From: Opitutaceae bacterium
GTDB taxonomy: Bacteria > Verrucomicrobiota > Verrucomicrobiia > Opitutales > Opitutaceae
NCBI GenBank assembly: GCA_016763045.1
Contig: JAESUN010000345.1
Span: 1-10,373, forward strand
Reading direction: 5' to 3'
DNA length: 10,373 nucleotides
Shown here: positions 7,932-10,373 of the stretch, piece by piece
How the letters are laid out: each line of letters opens with the position of its first letter
How positions within the stretch are numbered: the stretch's first letter is position 1
The notes under the pieces: generated by a model
Databases searched by the model: none
Seen by the model: the letters and a program-made list of their open reading frames with translations, nothing else
What the model was told of the DNA's origin: nothing
Translations under genes and position numbers: made by a program

Positions 7932-9845
7932 CTATTTAAGAGACATCAAAAATTCTGCGTTACTTTTCGTCTTTCGCAATCTCTTTATCAACATCTCCAT
8001 TGCTTCAACTGGAGGAACCCCCTGCATCGCCCGACGTAACGAATAGATCTTCTCTATCTCTTGAGGGTGATATAACAATTCTTCTTTTCGAGTTCCACTT
8101 TGCGCAAAATTAATTGCAGGAAAAATACGCTTATTGACGAGGTCTCGATCCAAATGGATTTCCATATTACCCGTTCCCTTAAATTCTTCAAAGATAACCT
8201 CATCCATCCGACTCCCTGTATCGACTAAAGCGGTACCCATAATCGTAAGACTTCCAGCTCCCTCGATATTCCGTGCAGCTCCAAAAAAACGTTTCGGCTT
8301 TTGCAACGCAGTTGCCTCTATCCCACCAGACATAATCTTTCCACTATTTGAAGCGAGAGCATTATAAGCACGGGCCAACCGTGTAATAGAGTCTAGTAAA
8401 ATGACAACGTGGCGCCCCTTCTCCACAGCACGACGGGCTTTTTCAATAACCATCTCTGCCGCATGGACATGGCTTTCTGGAGATTCATCAAAGGATGAAC
8501 TAACAACTTCTCCCTTAACCCTACGACGAAAATCAGTCACTTCTTCGGGTCGTTCATCGATAAGCAAAACAATCAACTCCGCCTCTGGATGATTTGTGGC
8601 CACCGAATGTGCGATTCCCTGTAAGATAATTGTTTTACCTGTTCTGGGTGGCGCGACGATCAATCCTCTCTGCCCTAATCCTATAGGAGAAAGAATATCA
8701 AAAGCCCTCATCGAAACATCCTTCTGATTCGCTTCATCAGAATCAACCTCGAGGAAAATTCGCTCCAATGGATAATAAGGGATCAATTCCTCAAAAGGTT
8801 CAATACTTGAGATACTTTCAGGAGACTCTCCCATCACTGTCTTTACAAGCAACACGCTGGGACATCTCGCCTTTTCAACCGGAGGTCTCACCTGAACCTC
8901 TACTTCATGCCCGCGCTTCAGCCCATATTCCTTAACAAAGGCATTTGAAATCAAACTGCTTTCCGGCATCAATTTGTAATTATGACTTGGATGCACGACA
9001 AAGCCATATCCGTCATCATTTAAATCGAGAAACCCACGATCAAAAACCGGACTTTGCTGCTCTACGGCCCATGCGAACAAGTTTTTCATCAACTGATTGC
9101 GACCCGGTTTCCCGTCGATCTCGATACCCTTCGCTCTAATCGAATCCGTTAAATCCTGAATACTCATTTTCGAGTACTCATCTAAAAAGATTGGCTCTCC
9201 ACTACCGGAGGAAAGGACCTTGGCTTCATCCGCCAGCTCTTCCAAATTCGTCAGCTGTTCAAGATCTGGTAATTCACCAAAAATCTTAGCCTGTTCTTCA
9301 GGAGGCAATGGTTGAGCCCAACCATTGTCTGGCCTATTATTATCCTTCTGGCGACCTCGTCCACCACCATTTCGTCTTCCACGATTCTCTCCCTTCTTAA
9401 ATTTCTTACGAAAGCCTCCCCTACCTCTATCAGACCCACGCCGATCATTTCTTCGACCCCCTGACCTTTCGCCTGCTTCCTCAGAAGAGTCACCCTCATG
9501 CTGATCTCTAGATTGCGAATCATTTTCGGTAGATCCGCTGTCAGGAATGCTCTCTTTACCAGAGGTAACCGAAGGTTCAGCAGAAGCGCTTTCAGATGCA
9601 GTAGCTTCTGACGAACTAGGCTCGAAAGTCAGCTGCTCCGCTTTAGAGTCGGTATCGACAGCTTCATCCTTAGCTTTTGCTGTCGCACGAGGTTTACGTG
9701 CCCTCGTTGCGGTTCTTCTTACTACCTTTTTTTTAGTAGCAGGAGCCTCTTGCTCCTCTGAAAACGTTTCTGTTTTATCTTGATCCATACGTATGTGTAG
9801 AATGGTAAATCCAATTCGTTCGAACACCGGAAAGACTTCTGTCAT
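7932..9845 (-). CDS. rho: Transcription termination factor Rho with long RG-rich N-terminal extension
   Basis: Rho is the hexameric RNA-dependent ATPase/helicase that ends transcription of untranslated RNA. At 637 residues it is about 200 longer than E. coli Rho, and the extra length is N-terminal. Residues 20-125 are Ser/Glu/Thr/Ala-rich with basic patches; 126-170 are Arg/Gly-rich with five RG pairs. The Rho_N helical domain follows (about 225-262), then the RNA-binding cold-shock-like domain (265-335, DGYGFV). The ATPase domain shows Walker A APPRTGKT (398-405), [10 protein letters not shown] (430-439), Walker B VVILLD (480-485), a Q-loop SGKIMSGG (501-508) and an R-loop KGTGN (556-560). 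Phe439 aligns with E. coli Met219. Two in-frame starts are possible: ATG at 9845 or Met20 at 9788. The first adds a hydrophobic [19 protein letters not shown] unlike the acidic, basic and polar arm, so Met20 may be the real start. Neither has a Shine-Dalgarno sequence. Confidence 0.96.
   Translation of the reverse strand: MTEVFPVFERIGFTILHIRMDQDKTETFSEEQEAPATKKKVVRRTATRARKPRATAKAKDEAVDTDSKAEQLTFEPSSSEATASESASAEPSVTSGKESIPDSGSTENDSQSRDQHEGDSSEEAGERSGGRRNDRRGSDRGRGGFRKKFKKGENRGRRNGGGRGRQKDNNRPDNGWAQPLPPEEQAKIFGELPDLEQLTNLEELADEAKVLSSGSGEPIFLDEYSKMSIQDLTDSIRAKGIEIDGKPGRNQLMKNLFAWAVEQQSPVFDRGFLDLNDDGYGFVVHPSHNYKLMPESSLISNAFVKEYGLKRGHEVEVQVRPPVEKARCPSVLLVKTVMGESPESISSIEPFEELIPYYPLERIFLEVDSDEANQKDVSMRAFDILSPIGLGQRGLIVAPPRTGKTIILQGIAHSVATNHPEAELIVLLIDERPEEVTDFRRRVKGEVVSSSFDESPESHVHAAEMVIEKARRAVEKGRHVVILLDSITRLARAYNALASNSGKIMSGGIEATALQKPKRFFGAARNIEGAGSLTIMGTALVDTGSRMDEVIFEEFKGTGNMEIHLDRDLVNKRIFPAINFAQSGTRKEELLYHPQEIEKIYSLRRAMQGVPPVEAMEMLIKRLRKTKSNAEFLMSLK
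9786..9795. repeat. Perfect 10-base palindrome at the inner rho start codon
   Basis: The sequence CATACGTATG is its own reverse complement, and its minus-strand copy ends in the ATG of rho Met20. It could be a small operator-like site or an element that affects start-codon access. A ten-base palindrome can also arise by chance, so functional weight is low. Confidence 0.2.
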
Positions 9846-9855
9846 TACCGGTTCG
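9821..9855 (-). promoter_or_regulatory. rho: Stem-loop over the upstream rho start, possible leader structure
   Basis: On the minus strand, CGAACCGG (9855-9848) pairs with CCGG and TTCG (9830-9827 and 9824-9821), giving eight pairs with a two-base bulge. Inside lies a three-pair GAC/GTC stem with an AGAA loop, possibly extended by two A-T pairs. The ATG at 9845 lies within the structure. No T-run follows, so it is not a standard terminator for coaE. If rho starts at Met20 this is a leader hairpin in the coaE-rho gap; if rho starts at 9845 the hairpin would mask its start codon. Function is inferred only from position. Confidence 0.35.
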
Positions 9856-9871
9856 GATTTGGAGATTTATT

Positions 9872-10373
9872 TCAAATTGAGTTAATAGATTTGATCAGTT
9901 GTTTGATCTGATCCTTGAGAAAAGGTATGTTGCCATTGTTCAATAGAACATAATCGGCTAATTCAACTTTCCGGGCTAAGGGAATTTGCCGGGAAATTCT
10001 TTGATCAGCTTCATCCAGCTTCATCCCACGTTGGGCAAGCCGACTGATTTGAACCTCTCGATCACACGTAATACAGACTGTAAAATCAACGCTTTTCTCA
10101 AGATTTTTTTCAAAAAGCAGCGGAATTTCAATTAGCCATGGTTTTGTTGTCTCTTTTTCTACCGCCTCATTCCATATAAGATTTACTCTAGGGTGCAAAA
10201 TCACCTCCAGTTTTTTCAACAACTTCAAATCGGCAAAAACCACTGCAGCCAGTTCTTTACGAACAATTTGCCCATTTTCATCAAAGACAGACTCCGAAAA
10301 CGCAGCCAAGACCTCTGCCTTTACCTCCTTATTTGTCGAAAGCAGTTCCTTCACGATTTCATCGCAATCGATC
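9872..10373 (-). CDS. coaE: Dephospho-CoA kinase CoaE, 5' end cut off by the window edge
   Basis: CoaE phosphorylates the 3'-hydroxyl of dephospho-CoA with ATP, the last step of coenzyme A synthesis, in the cytosol. The visible 166 residues run from the window edge to a TGA at 9874-9872. The frame stays open to base 10373 and begins IDCDEIVKELL, matching the conserved D-x-D-E/I substrate-binding segment that follows the P-loop in this family. The P-loop itself (G-x(4)-GKS) and the start codon lie outside the window. Other family marks are LHPRV, IPLLFEK (the conserved PLL-E motif), the SRLAQRGM-type R-x(3)-R lid region, SRQIPLARK and ADYVLLNNG near the C-terminus. A GTG at 10354 is in frame but would delete the substrate motif, so I do not accept it as the start. 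The rho start is 26 or 83 bases downstream, suggesting co-transcription. Confidence 0.93.
   Translation of the reverse strand, partial: IDCDEIVKELLSTNKEVKAEVLAAFSESVFDENGQIVRKELAAVVFADLKLLKKLEVILHPRVNLIWNEAVEKETTKPWLIEIPLLFEKNLEKSVDFTVCITCDREVQISRLAQRGMKLDEADQRISRQIPLARKVELADYVLLNNGNIPFLKDQIKQLIKSINSI

Noticed and set aside
9251..9523. Minus-strand 90-codon frame inside rho.
   Set aside because: It is an alternative frame over the Arg/Gly-rich low-complexity part of rho, where stop codons are scarce in other frames; no independent evidence of coding.
9872..10354. A complete short CoaE starting at the in-frame GTG at 10354.
   Set aside because: The frame continues to the window edge and encodes the conserved IDCDEI segment, so the gene is cut by the window rather than truncated.

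Overview
The window reads as an ordinary chromosomal segment of a Gram-negative bacterium. I infer the Verrucomicrobiota, most likely the Opitutae side. The grounds are the coaE-rho-pilB-pilT-pilB-pilC neighbourhood, a Rho with a long basic, Arg-Gly-rich N-terminal extension, and a lipoprotein-type signal peptide. This lineage call rests on remembered gene neighbourhoods and protein style, not on a search. Base composition looks even across the window, and I see no insertion sequence, phage gene, tRNA, rRNA, CRISPR array or other sign of recent transfer.

Most of the window (10373 down to 1933) is one minus-strand run with short gaps. In transcription order it holds coaE (last step of coenzyme A synthesis, 5' end outside the window), rho (transcription terminator), a first pilB-type ATPase (called PilB1 here), pilT (retraction ATPase), a second pilB-type ATPase (PilB2) and pilC (inner-membrane platform protein). 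The gaps are 26, 97, 80, 49 and 4 bases. A weak hairpin followed by a T-run on the transcribed strand lies just after pilC and may end the transcript. The last four genes are the cytoplasmic motor and platform of a type IV pilus or a closely related type II secretion system. The pilins, prepeptidase, PilMNOP and secretin are not here.

To the left, a plus-strand gene for a secreted DUF192 lipoprotein (1262-1906) converges on pilC. Its annotated start overlaps by two bases the start of a divergent minus-strand M24-family metallopeptidase (1263-109) with all five metal ligands. Bases 1-108 hold no gene I can support. No stretch over about 110 bases is gene-free.

I found no clear undescribed system. 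The points most worth a second look are the two assembly-ATPase paralogues on either side of pilT, one with an altered segment before Walker B; the disordered RG-rich arm of Rho; a stem-loop over the upstream candidate start of rho; the lack of Shine-Dalgarno sequences at most starts; and the odd N-terminus of the DUF192 lipoprotein.
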